64,000 nucleotides of DNA from Delphinapterus leucas (Eukaryota; Chordata; Mammalia; Artiodactyla; Monodontidae): positions 2,797,110 through 2,861,109 of the forward strand of contig NW_022098008.1 of NCBI RefSeq assembly GCF_002288925.2, read 5' to 3'. A program made the translations under genes and the position numbers. The notes beneath the pieces were generated by a model. It was not told the origin of the DNA. It did not search any database and saw nothing but the letters and a program-made list of their open reading frames with translations. This document shows, one piece after another, positions 24,830 through 35,215 of the stretch (its first letter is position 1; every line of letters starts with the position of its first letter).

Positions 24830-25000
24830 ATTGGAATTGGACAGGCCTGAGTTTGAATCTTTAGTCTGCTGTTGGTCAGCTGGTGGCTGAGTTTTGCTGT
24901 ATCATCTGTGAAACGTGGGGTGGTATCATCTAGTTTGTAACAGTCTTATAGAAATACTATAGGAACTTCGTATGCACTTATATATAAAGCACCCAGCCAA
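24830..25000 (+). mobile_element. MIR SINE remnant
   Basis: Diverged MIR: 'cctgagtttgaatctttagtc', then 'gtatcatctgtgaaacgtgggg', then 'tatataaagcacccagcc' toward the 3' end. Confidence 0.65.
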
Positions 25001-26933
25001 TAGGACTGACTTATATCCTCGGAACCCCCTCCAACCCTGTGGAACACCACTGCAATTTTCCTTGGCTCAAATGCCAGTGAAGACATATTTATCACAAATA
25101 GGTAGCCTCTGACTAAAAGTATATTTAAAGCAAAGATACATTTTTACTTTTTTTGGAGACACTGTCACCAATATAAGTGCCTAGGAAGGTTCAGTGGACA
25201 CTGAATGTCAGCTGCCCCAAACTTTGGGGAACCCTGAAATGTGTGCCCGTTTGCTTTTGCACCTTCTGCTCCCCTAACATGCCACGTGACACGTGACTGA
25301 AGTCCATGGCCTCCATGCATATGGTCGGGGTCAGCCCAGGCATGGTGATGTAAGCATTGGAAAATGCCGCTGTGTGATCCGGAGCTGGAAATATGGAAAA
25401 CTGGGAGCCGCTGAGGGGCTGCTCGCTGGGCTCCCGGGTAGAAACAAGTATACATGGACGTTTCTCCTGCTGCTAAAATGCCCAAGGCATGGAGGGAAGG
25501 AGAATGCACTGAAGTTCATGGGGTCTTTGGGAGGTTGTTCATGACCCTGTCTGATGCACCACCAGCTCAGAGCTCGCTGGGCGTCAGATCAGTTCGGGAA
25601 GTCCCTTTGGAAAGTCAGCCTGCAGTTTTTCCTACAGAACAGTTCCAGAAGGAATCCTGGACCACTTCCTATTGTGCTCTGCAGAATTTTGCTCGGAGGC
25701 TCAAGGAAGAGACCGACCACCTTCATCTGCACTTCTGTGAAACAGCAGCCTCTAGAATAAGGCTCATGATGCACTGGTAGGTCAAACCCACCATGAGAGG
25801 GGATGGCGTTGACCTCCCCCCAACACATGTCATGCTTTTCAGGTGCAGGTGGAACCCAGGCCAGCATGACAGAGGGCAGACACACCTATCAGGGCAGGTA
25901 GCGTCTTACGTACTGCAGGCTGGGACGGCTCCCAGCTCATGGACCACGTCTGAGCTTAGCCAGGGCTCTCCTCCAGAGTCAGGACTCTTCTGCTCTAGAA
26001 ACCCATCTTTTAGACAGGCTGAGAATAGGCACAGTCAAGCATCTGCATGATTTTACACTTCTGCGATTTAAAAACAAAACATAGTAAAACAAGAAGAACT
26101 AGGAAGAAAACCCTGATGTGATGTGACTCTTCTCCTTGAAACACTGAGATCCTTTCCTGTCAGTGTTCAGTGAAAGCAAGGATGCTTTGGATGCTTCCTA
26201 TGGCTAGTCCCTAATATATACATGAGGCCGGAAGACACACGTGTGACTTGCAGTTACCATTTCAGCTAAGTCTTTGGGTTAAAGAAAAACAGGGAATCAT
26301 TACATGAAATGGATGTTTCTTTTGGCAAAATAAAAATATCAGAAATACTAAAATTATACAGTTCATTTTAACCAGATACCAGAGAGCCCTTTTTAAGAAA
26401 TGCAGTCATCCTTCGGCCAGGGCACACAAACAGATGCTCAGTGGCACTCTATTATTGGTCCGTAAGTGCACTGATGGTGCACAAAGGACATTGTGGAGGG
26501 TTGTTCACCACGCTGCCTGCCAACTGCCCAGGATCATGGAACAGATGGGACTTGAAGTTATCCTTAAATTCCATTCTCATCTCTTTTGATGAAGAGCCAC
26601 AAAGATAGCTGCAAAAGAGCTTCCAGTGGTAACTTCCTGGGTTTTTAAGATGCTTAAGGTTTATGGAGGGTATCACACTAAAGCACGAAAATACTTAGGC
26701 TTGCCTTTTATTTGTCGTCTTTTGAGGACTGGACCATGCCCTCAGTGGAAAAGCTTCCTTCTAAACAGTGTGGTTGTGCACCCTAGGCCCAACCATCATT
26801 TCTGAGACTATCAACCTTTTCCTTGAACCCAGGAGAGAGAAGCTCTACTTGGAAAGTTGCAGGAGGGAGAAGTAGCTTTGTCTGAGCTGCAACATTCAGC
26901 TGGTGGGAACTTTCTTTTCTTCATCTTTTAAAT
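25001..26933. other. unassigned unique sequence
   Basis: No named repeat or gene is recognised. Short frames on both strands (up to 114 codons, 25165-25509 minus) overlap antisense frames and lack recognisable features. Confidence 0.4.
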
Positions 26934-27341
26934 CTTTTTTTTTAATTGAAGTGTAGTTGATTTACAATGTTGTATTAGTTTCAGGTGTACAGCAAGGTGA
27001 TTCAGTTATACATATACACATATATAAGTATATGTATGTATTCTTTTTCAGATTGTTTTCCCTTATAGGTTGTTACAAGATAATGACTATAGTACCCTGT
27101 GTTCTACAGTAGGTCCTTGTTGGTTATCTCTTTTATGTATAGTCGTGTGTATATGTTAATCCCAACATCTTAATTTATCCCTTTCACCTGTCCCCTTTGG
27201 TAACCATAAGTTTGTTTTCTATGTCTGTGGGTCTATTTCTGTTTTGTAAATAATTTCATTTGTATCATTTTTTTAGATTCCACATATAAGTGCTATCAAA
27301 TGTTATTTGTCTTTCTCTTTCTGACTCACTTTGCTTAGTGG
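26934..27341 (-). mobile_element. L1 3' end (5'-truncated)
   Basis: Antisense L1 3' UTR beginning with a T run (its A tail). The plus strand shows 'gttgatttacaatgttg', 'tcaggtgtacagcaaggtga', 'ttctacagtaggtccttg' and 'ttagattccacatataag', ending in the region complementary to 'gaaagacaaat'. No clear TSD. Confidence 0.9.
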
Positions 27342-27484
27342 TGGGGCCTTTTTCTTTAAGCCCTCATTTGCTGACTTGGGTAATGAGTGGACCTCAGAGC
27401 TGGACGGAGCCGGGAATAAATGCTCTTCGGGAGACTTGTCCTCATTGAACTAAACAGCCAAGGCTGCAGTGGCTACAAGCCCGG

Positions 27485-27680
27485 GGTTCAGAGTCTGTCA
27501 AACTTGGGTGTAAAATCCTGATGCCCATACTCACAAGGGCTATGATCCTGGCATGTTACTGGGTGTTTCTTAGCTTTGAGGTCCTCTCTTTACTGCTGGA
27601 TAATAATCCTTACTTCACAGGGTTATTGGGTGGGTTAAATAAGAAAACATACCAGAAGCAGAGCATAGAGCACCTGGGGA
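27485..27680 (+). mobile_element. MIR SINE remnant
   Basis: Diverged MIR with the 3' part readable as 'cttacttcacagggttattgg' followed by 'gtgggttaaataagaaaac' and 'gcatagagcacctgg'. The GT microsatellite follows closely. Confidence 0.65.
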
Positions 27681-27700
27681 GAATGCTTATGTGCCGTCGC

Positions 27701-27705
27701 TGTGT

Positions 27706-27750
<45 letters not shown>
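27701..27750. repeat. (TG)n microsatellite
   Basis: About 50 bp of TG dinucleotides with one TA interruption. Likely length-polymorphic. It generates spurious Cys/Val and Thr/His frames on the two strands. Confidence 0.95.
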
Positions 27751-27751
<1 letters not shown>

Positions 27752-27752
<1 letters not shown>

Positions 27753-28662
27753 CATGCAGACACACACCCAATTGCACATAAAATTACCAAATGTTACCAG
27801 TAAGGTAAATATCTCCCATTCCAGAAACTCTTTCCTTACCATAGCTCTCATTTCCCCTCTCCTAGACTCTTCTTTACAGATAGAAAGACAGGTAGACAAG
27901 GGCCTCATTATTGGATTAAAGAAATAGTATTACCATCACTCAGATATTTCTAATCAGCTTGCATCTTGGGCATGTCATGCTTTTAATACCCCACTGTAAA
28001 GACCAAGGAAAAGGAATATGTCAGCACTAATGTGAGTTGGTGTTTTTCTGATGTGACTCTCAGTGAGAAGGTTTTTTTCAGCCTTCCCGCGATTATAACC
28101 CTGAACTCTGATGGCCACAGTTAACTGGGGTCAACAGCATCCATGGTCTTACCCACTGCATCCATCCACTCTCCTTAAATGGAGCAGTATTAGGTTCAAA
28201 AATTGCAAATAAAATTTTCTTATTGGGAAAATTGGATTGATGCCTGTCCTGATATTGAAACGCCCCAGAGTGGAGGTGGGGATGAGAGCTGGAGCCAGGC
28301 ATCTGACCCGAGGGGAGTGGTGGCCGAGTCCAGGAAAGAGGTCAAGTGGCTTCTGGCTAACAGTGTCAGTCAGTCCTGATCCACCACCTCTGTTTATGTG
28401 CCAACAGGTAGGTTTGGGTGCCCTCACCTGCCAACCTAGTGGGGCTGTTAGGGCAGCGTCTGCTGCGGAAGGGGATTGCGGATGTCCTAGCGGGAACTCG
28501 TGAAATGGTCTGACCAGAGTCCCCCTGGCCGGACAGGTAGGAAGTCTTCTCTAGAATTATTTTGAAATTGATCTTTCTAGGGCATGGATTTTGTCATCAA
28601 GATGCAAAATATTCTAATAATTGTATGATTATTTTTTGACTAAATTGGTTATTTTTCTCATA
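27752..28662. other. unassigned unique sequence
   Basis: No gene or named repeat is recognised between the TG microsatellite and the L2 tail. Confidence 0.4.
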
Positions 28663-28796
28663 AGTTCCCTTCACTAGATTGTAAGCAATGTGAGAGTAAA
28701 ATCTGAACTTAGTTTTTCTTCATCTGCTTGTGATCTTTGTATTGAGAACCTAATATAGTAAGAGTTTACTGAAAGTTTGGTTGAATTGAATTACTA
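28663..28796 (+). mobile_element. L2 3' terminus
   Basis: Reads as a diverged L2 end: 'cactagattgtaagcaatgt', then a C/T-rich middle and 'gtttggttgaattgaatt' at the terminus, where L2 consensus has TGAA-type tail repeats. The hexanucleotide array starts at the next bases. Confidence 0.65.
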
Positions 28797-29460
28797 ACCA
28801 TATCTACGTCTGTCCCTATATTGATATCTATAGCTATTCCAATATCTGTATCTGTATCTAATTATATCTGAATCTACCTATATGTATATTAATATCAATA
28901 GCAGTGTCTATGTCAAATCAATATCTACATCTATCTCTACCCATATTAAGGTCTGTATAATATCTATTTCAAGTCTATATCAGTATCTATATCTATTTGT
29001 TTCTATCTACATCAATGTACCATGTCAATATCTATATAACAGTATCTGTATCTGTATTTATATCAGTGTAACTGTATTTATCTATCTATCATCTACACCT
29101 TTACCTACACATACGGCTGCGCCTACACCCACACCTACATCTACCCTTGCACTTATATCTACAACCATATCTACATCTACACCTACACATACATCTACAT
29201 CTATCCTTGCATCTACATCTACACCTACATGTGCATCTACATACACAGCTACACTCACATCTATACCTGCACCATCTATACCTGCACCTATGTCTACATC
29301 TACACCTACTCCTACATCCACACCCACACCTATAGCTACACCTACATCTATACCTACATCTACCCTTGCATCTACATCTATACCCATATCTGCTTCTATA
29401 CCTACACCTGTACCCACACACATACCTGCACCTACACCCACACCTACATCTATACTTACA

Positions 29461-30115
29461 TGTGCATCTACACCTACACCTAATCTACATCTACACCCAC
29501 ATCTACACCTACATCTACCCTTGTACCTACATCTACACCCATATCTGCATCTACAACTACACTCACACCTACACCTACACCTATATCTATACCTACACAC
29601 AAACTTACATCTATACCTGCACCTACATCTACACCTACATCTAATCTACGTCTACACCCACACCTACACCTGCACCTACATCTACCCTTGCACCTACATC
29701 TACAGCCATATCTGCATCTAGAACTACACCCACACCTACATCCACACCCATACCTACACCTACACCTGCACCTATATCTATACATACACCCACACTTACA
29801 TCTATACCTGCATCTACATACATCTACAGCTACACCTACTCCTACATCCACACCCACACCTACATTTATATCTACATCTACACCCACACTTATACCTACA
29901 CCTGCACCTGTATGTGCATCTACACCTACACCTAATCTACATCTACACCCACATCTACACCTACATCTACCCTTGTACCTACATCTACACCCATATCTGC
30001 ATCTACAACTACACTCACACCTACACCTACACCTATATCTATACCTACACACAAACTTACATCTATACCTGCACCTACATCTACACCTACATCTAATCTA
30101 CGTCTACACCCACAC
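29461..30115. repeat. higher-order duplicated block A in the array
   Basis: Positions 29461-29663 recur at 29913-30115, an offset of 452 bp, with no difference that I can see over about 203 bp. The block contains the marker 'cacctaatctacatctacac' near its left end and 'ctaatctacgtctacaccc' near its right. This identity is much higher than the general degeneracy of the array. Confidence 0.85.
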
Positions 30116-30461
30116 TTATACCTACACCTGCACCTGCATCTACATCTATACCTACACATATATCTAAGCCTACACCCACATCTACACCTACATCTATATC
30201 TACATGTACATCTACACCTACATCTACACCCACACCTACACCTGCACCTACATCTACCCTTGCACCTACATCTACAGCCATATCTGCATCTAGAACTACA
30301 CCCACACCTACATCCACACCCATACCTACACCTACACCTGCACCTATATCTATACATACACCCACACTTACATCTATACCTGCATCTACATACATCTACA
30401 GCTACACGTACTCCTACATCCACACCCACACCTACATTTATATCTACATCTACACCCACAC
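29651..30461. repeat. higher-order duplicated block B in the array
   Basis: Positions 29651-29889 recur at 30223-30461, an offset of 572 bp, with one visible mismatch (c versus g at 29836/30408). The marker is 'tacagccatatctgcatcta' at 29701 and 30273. The different offset from block A means about 120 bp separates the blocks in the second copy. Confidence 0.85.
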
Positions 30462-31010
30462 CTACACCCACATCTACACCTACATCTACCCTTGCACCTA
30501 CATCTACACCTACACCCACACCTACATCTACACCGACACATATACCTGCACTTACATCTACACCTATACCTATAACTACATCTAAACCTACACCCACATC
30601 TACACTTAGACCTATATCCACAGCTACATCTAATCTACATCTACATATGCATTATCTTTACAAACTTCATGTTCATAAAAGTTATGGCCAAGTTAAAAGA
30701 TACTGATTTCTCTTTAATAACTGGCTCTTTAAGAGATTTTTTCTTCCTTCTCAATATTCATTTCAAGAAAAATAGGATCCTTTAAAGGCATGGGATTTCT
30801 GAGACAAGAAAGTAATAATCCTGCTCTTCCCAGCTGTCTGTGGTATTGAAGGCCGCGTTGTATACACCTATGTATTTTGGGTGGAATTGCAGGGTGTGCT
30901 AGCATCTCACCTGTGGGTCTTGACCAGTCCTGCCTCCACCTGGGTGCCATCCATTGAGGGCAGACCGCCGCTCTGACTGCCCCATTCTCTGCCTTTCTGT
31001 CGCATTGTTA

Positions 31011-31215
31011 AAAAGTCTCTGTTGGGCTTCCCTGGTGGCACAGTGGTTGAGAGTCCGCCTGCCGATGCAGGGGACACGGGTTCGTGCCCCGGTCCGGGAG
31101 GGTCCTGCATGCCGCGGAGCGGCGGGGGCCGTGAGCCATGGCCAGTGAGCCTGCGCGTCCGGAGCCTGTGCTCCGCAACGGGAGAGGCCGTGGCGGTGAG
31201 AGGCCCGCGTACCAC

Positions 31216-31248
<33 letters not shown>

Positions 31249-31254
31249 CTGTTG
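31011..31254 (+). mobile_element. CHR-2 SINE with perfect 14-bp TSD
   Basis: The body runs 31025-31240 with box A (tggcacagtgg), box B-like ggttcgtgccc and a long A tail. Direct repeats aaaagtctctgttg occur at 31011-31024 and 31241-31254 with no mismatch, although the leading As merge with the tail. CpGs in the body are mostly intact. It is one of the youngest-looking insertions in the window. Confidence 0.97.
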
Positions 31255-31699
31255 TATATGGAGGGTTGGAATTCTGGATTCCGGATTCACTACAGAGCTT
31301 CAAGATGCATTCAAAATCTGCAGGACAGCACCAAAAAGGAAAAGCAGAGATCAGGAATACACAGACATTTTTAGAGTTTCTGTGGGAATTTTAGGTGGTG
31401 AAATTACTTACATCTGTCTACCTGGACACTCCCACAGGAGGGTTAACTCCAATTCTCCCTCTCCTCCCCTCCCCGGAACTCAGGATCAATTCTGTGAACC
31501 CTTCACTGCTGGACACAGGGACCACGTGTGTACACATGATTGGCGATGTCTGGACCTGGTGTTTTCTGGGACGAGGGGGCTGCAGAAGGCTGCATAGTCC
31601 ATCAGAATCAACCAGGGGCGACCCCCCACCTTTTTCAGGCCGAAAATCTCTTAAATCGAGTCATTGTCATTTTATAACTCTCAGTGAGGCCAGAAATCA
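31255..31699. other. unassigned unique sequence
   Basis: No gene or named repeat is recognised. A 102-codon frame (31395-31703) has no recognisable features. Confidence 0.4.
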
Positions 31700-32240
31700 C
31701 TAAAAACCTCATTTAAACTTTCCATTCTCGTCCTCAAGCAAATTTACAGCAGAGGTCAGTCGTTTTGCAAGATTGCTGGAGATAATTTTTCACCAAAACG
31801 GAGATATTTTTCTCCATTGCTGAGCCAACTACCTTCCATCAATTTTTCCCGTCATCTCACTCATCTTATTATGACCTTCATGGGATAAAAGAAGCGCAGC
31901 TCTCTTTTTTCTGCAAACGGCACCTCCCTGTGTATGACGTGGTTACTATTGATTATAAATCGCAGTCAACTCAGCCAGCCCCGCTCATCTCTGGCATCCC
32001 TCCCCCCGCTCCTTTCCTGCCTTTCATCTGCTGTGAAATGCTGCTTTGGTTACTTCTTCTTTTAAAATAGAATCACCACTTCTAATAGTATTTATTGAGA
32101 GTCCAAAACCACCAAGATGACATCGTGTCAGTGACCGCATCCAGAGGCAGAATCCGATGAGAACTTCCCACCGCTGACAGTGATTCCTGCTGATCTAATT
32201 TATCAGCAACTAGAGATAATTCCCTGCATGGGCTCTGGGT
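31700..32240. promoter_or_regulatory. candidate conserved non-coding block
   Basis: A repeat-free segment with motif-like words: attgattataaatcg (31948-31962, PBX/HOX-like), tgacgtgg just upstream (CREB-like core) and an inverted repeat gctgat/atcagc around taattt (32189-32207). No persuasive frame. The regulatory role is inference; comparison with other mammals would decide it. Confidence 0.25.
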
Positions 32241-32476
32241 CCCCTTGGGTTACTGACTCAGAGGTCAGTTGAAGCAGAGCAAGGCTGGGGGCCACCTGCT
32301 CCTTTCTGATCTGTATTTTCTTGAGTACACAGTTGTAAGAAACATACAATTTTCATCTAGGACATAACATTCCTTTATGAGTTTGTGTACAGATTTGCCA
32401 AATACTGGAGTGAATGAGAGTATTGACAATTAATGGCCTCCTTTTCTTTTACAAGCCTTTCCAGTGATACAACTTT

Positions 32477-32686
32477 GGTTACTGAGTTTTTGCGGGCCTC
32501 TCACTGCTGCGGCCTCTCCTGCTGTGGAGCACAGGCTCCGGACGCACAGGCTCAGCGGCCATGGCTCACGGGCCCAGCTGCTCCGCGGCATGTGGGATCT
32601 TCCCGGACTGGGGCACGAACCTGTGTCCCCTGCAACGGCAGGTGGACTCTCAACGACTGCGCCACCAGGGAAGCCCGGTTATTGAG
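32477..32686 (-). mobile_element. CHR-2 SINE with TSD
   Basis: A reverse-strand copy at 32487-32676 with a very short A tail (only a few Ts on the plus strand). TSDs are ggttactgag (32477-32486) and ggttattgag (32677-32686), with one mismatch. Confidence 0.95.
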
Positions 32687-33094
32687 GTTTTTAACGTTCC
32701 TTTAAAAATCCCCATCACCGTTAGCTGTACTGAAGCTGATTTGATTGTAGGGACATTATTCCTGAGGCTAAGGATATAGACTCTTCCTCATCTAGCTGAC
32801 TTTAGCATAAAAATAAAATTGAATCATAAGCAATGAAATTTTATCTATTCAACTCTCTCCATTCTCAACTAGAGTTAATAATGCTCAACTGTAGTCTTTC
32901 TCCCTAAGTAGCACGAAATATATGAAATTGAAATTGACACATCTCCAAGGTGGGTAGACCACAAATAGATTTGATTAAATTCACTTGGACAGTGTCCTTT
33001 CTTTCTTAACTATATAGTGAACTTGCTTTTGCTTGTTACTAAATTAATGGTCATAGAGGGGAATGATTTATTTCAGTAAAAAACTACATGTAAA
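32687..33094. other. AT-rich unassigned sequence
   Basis: Sequence between the CHR-2 SINE and an L1 3' terminus. No gene or named repeat is recognised. Confidence 0.4.
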
Positions 33095-33195
33095 AAAAAT
33101 GAATCTGAAAAAGAATGGATGTAAGTATATTTATAACTGAATCACTTTGCTGTACACCTGAAACTAACAAAACATTGTAAATCAACTAGACTGCA
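33095..33195 (+). mobile_element. L1 3' terminus, very short
   Basis: Only about 100 bp of the L1 3' end: 'gaatctgaaaaagaatgg', 'tgaatcactttgctgtacac', 'ctgaaactaacaaaacattg' and a decayed A-rich tail. This is a severely 5'-truncated copy. Confidence 0.85.
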
Positions 33196-34984
33196 TTAGA
33201 AAACAAAAATTAGATTGAAAAAATCAAAGGAAGGCAATGTGAAATGATAAGAAAAAGCAGTTTGCCACAATACCAATAGTGAGAATAAGGATAAATTGTT
33301 ATAGATTTGACCCTTTACTTTGGGCTAAGTTCTCTGCTAAGTGCTCCTGATGCAGACCGATTTGGGCTGGATAATCCTTATTTGAGCTGAGAAAGAGAGG
33401 GTTATTTGGCTTGAAGGACCGAGGCCTGTCTGTCAGCACCTGCCAGAGATTCACAGGATCACATGGGGTGCGGAGGACAGGAAGGGGGTTCCAGCCCAGG
33501 CAGGAGCTTGCACAGGAAAAGGCATTTTCAGGGAGGGTGAGAGGTCTCTGAAGGACAGGGCGGGGTTCAGACGGACAGAGTGTAAAAGCAAACGCAGGAA
33601 GGCTGGGCAGTCTCAGCAGCCTCCAGTGTGGACCATGACCTCTGACTGGCCCCGGATGCTCAGGATGAGGTCCCAGGAGGCCTGGTCTCCCTGACTCAGG
33701 GGCTTCCTGCAGTCTTGGGGAGGTGGGATCCAGTGCTCGTAGGACCTTGACTTGGGTGAGAGTTTAGCTGTCGAATTGCCTGTCCCAGCACCTCAGGCAG
33801 TGACTGGATTGAAGAAGTACTGAGAGACCAAGGGGCTGGATCTGAGAGGGACATGTGTGTTGGCCGACCAACCCTGAACAGGGAAGGGGCCTGAGTGTGT
33901 TCCATCAAGGCCCACAGAAGACAAGATGAGGAATCAGGTGGGCAACTCAGGTCCATGGAGTCTCTGATGGGAGGCTGTCACTGTTCCCAAAGGTGAGTTT
34001 CCGGATATGCCCAGTGAGCACTGAGCCTCTGTGGGAATGAACAGCAGTAACTGGTCAGGAGTTGCTTGCAAGCTTGGAATTTTGTGCTTTTCCATGATTT
34101 CCACATGGTGGGCGAGAGCAGAATCTGTGGGAATGACCCATCCCATCACTTTACACTGAAACAAACACAAAGCTGACAAAACTTTCTCATGGTATGAACT
34201 GTTTTCTCTTACAAGAAGCAAAGACACATCTCTGTTTGGGGATCTACCAGGAACAACCCTTAAAGACTCAGTGCATTTTACAAAAGTTGAGGAGTCTCCA
34301 AAGCCAAGATTTATGCCAGCCTCAGAGGTAGGAGGGCCTCGTGCTCTGAATGCTCTTTAGACAGGCTTCTGGGAAAGCATTTTGAACTTTGGGTAAAATT
34401 GTACGGATCATAGTAGTTTAGAGTTGGGAGTCACCTCTGAGGCTGTATGTTATGGTCACAGAGAAGTTCTGTGGCAGCCAAGGGGCAGTTCCCTCCTTGG
34501 GGCCGGTATTCAGCCCTCCTCGGATGCTGGCCACAGTAGGAGTCTGTCCACTCTCACCAGAACTGAAGGCTCTTTCCCGGGCAAAGTGCTGAGGCCTCTG
34601 CTGGGCCCAGAACCCTAGGGAATCTGGGGGCCCCTGCACCGTCAGGGACCCCAGACGGCTCAAAGCCGGAGTCCATTGAAGGAGAGTGAAAGGCCATTTT
34701 CACGTCCTGGGATCCAATTTTCCCTATAGAAAATGAAGACTTTGCTTCCGGGAACTCTTGGGGACCCATTGCTCTGATGAGATTCCAGGGGACATCTCCT
34801 CTCAGAGAGCTGATGAGCTGAATGGGTTTGGCAATTCAGGTCTCTGAAGGACAAGTAAAGCCCCAAGCAATGAAAAAGGTTAATGTTTTCACAAGTGCAG
34901 ACATATTTTGTCATATCCTACCCACATAAATTGTAGGAAGTCTTGGGAGATTTAGTACATCAGAGAGGGGAGGTGCACGGTACA
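33196..34984. other. unassigned unique sequence
   Basis: Moderately GC-rich between 33350 and 34800. No named repeat or gene is recognised. Overlapping frames (86 and 97 codons minus at 33696-33956 and 33934-34227) lack recognisable domains. Confidence 0.4.
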
Positions 34985-35215
34985 GAGGAGTCAGAGTCAG
35001 GTTCAAAGTCTAGCTCTGAATCTACCAGCTGTGTGACCTTAGGCAAGTTACTCACCCTCTCTGAGCTTCTGGTTTCTTCCCTGGTAGAACAGAGATAAAA
35101 ATGGTATCTTACAGGGTTCATGTGAGTGAGTGATGGAGAGACTGCCTGTAAAATACACAGTGTATTGCATGGCACTCAGTAACCCCCCAATGCATATTAA
35201 CTGTTACCATGATGA
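34985..35215 (+). mobile_element. MIR SINE, near full length
   Basis: The best MIR in the window: 'agctgtgtgaccttaggcaa' followed by 'gttactcaccctctctgagc', then 'ttacagggttcatgtgagtg' and 'catggcactcagtaacc' at the 3' part. The tRNA-like head is degenerate. Confidence 0.88.

Larger units (their letters stand above)
28797..30655. repeat. 1.86-kb degenerate hexanucleotide array (CTACAC/CTACAT type)
   Basis: Low-complexity sequence built from six-base words, mainly ctacac, ctacat, ctatat and ccacac. The left 300 bp is a TATCTA-rich variant and the remainder is CTACAC/CTACAT-rich. Larger blocks repeat within it (see the two entries below). Because the period is a multiple of three, long frames open on both strands (for example 279 codons plus at 28882-29721, 229 codons minus at 29932-30621). 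Their translations are Thr/Pro/Ser/His/Leu or Cys/Arg/Val/Gly runs, and I do not regard them as genes. Confidence 0.95.

Noticed and set aside
27687..27927. frames rich in Val/Cys or Thr/His
   Set aside because: Products of the TG microsatellite.
28882..29721. 279-codon plus-strand frame rich in Thr/Ser/Pro
   Set aside because: It lies wholly inside the hexanucleotide array. Long frames open on both strands because the period is a multiple of three. There is no unique protein segment, and the composition changes with the repeat words.
29932..30621. 229-codon minus-strand Val/Gly/Asp and Cys/Arg repeat frame
   Set aside because: Opposite-strand reading of the same hexanucleotide array; looks like a low-complexity protein but has no independent support.
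31022..31597. 191-codon frame covering the CHR-2 SINE
   Set aside because: Its N-terminal half is translated SINE with a poly-lysine run from the A tail. Similar peptides appear at every CHR-2 copy.
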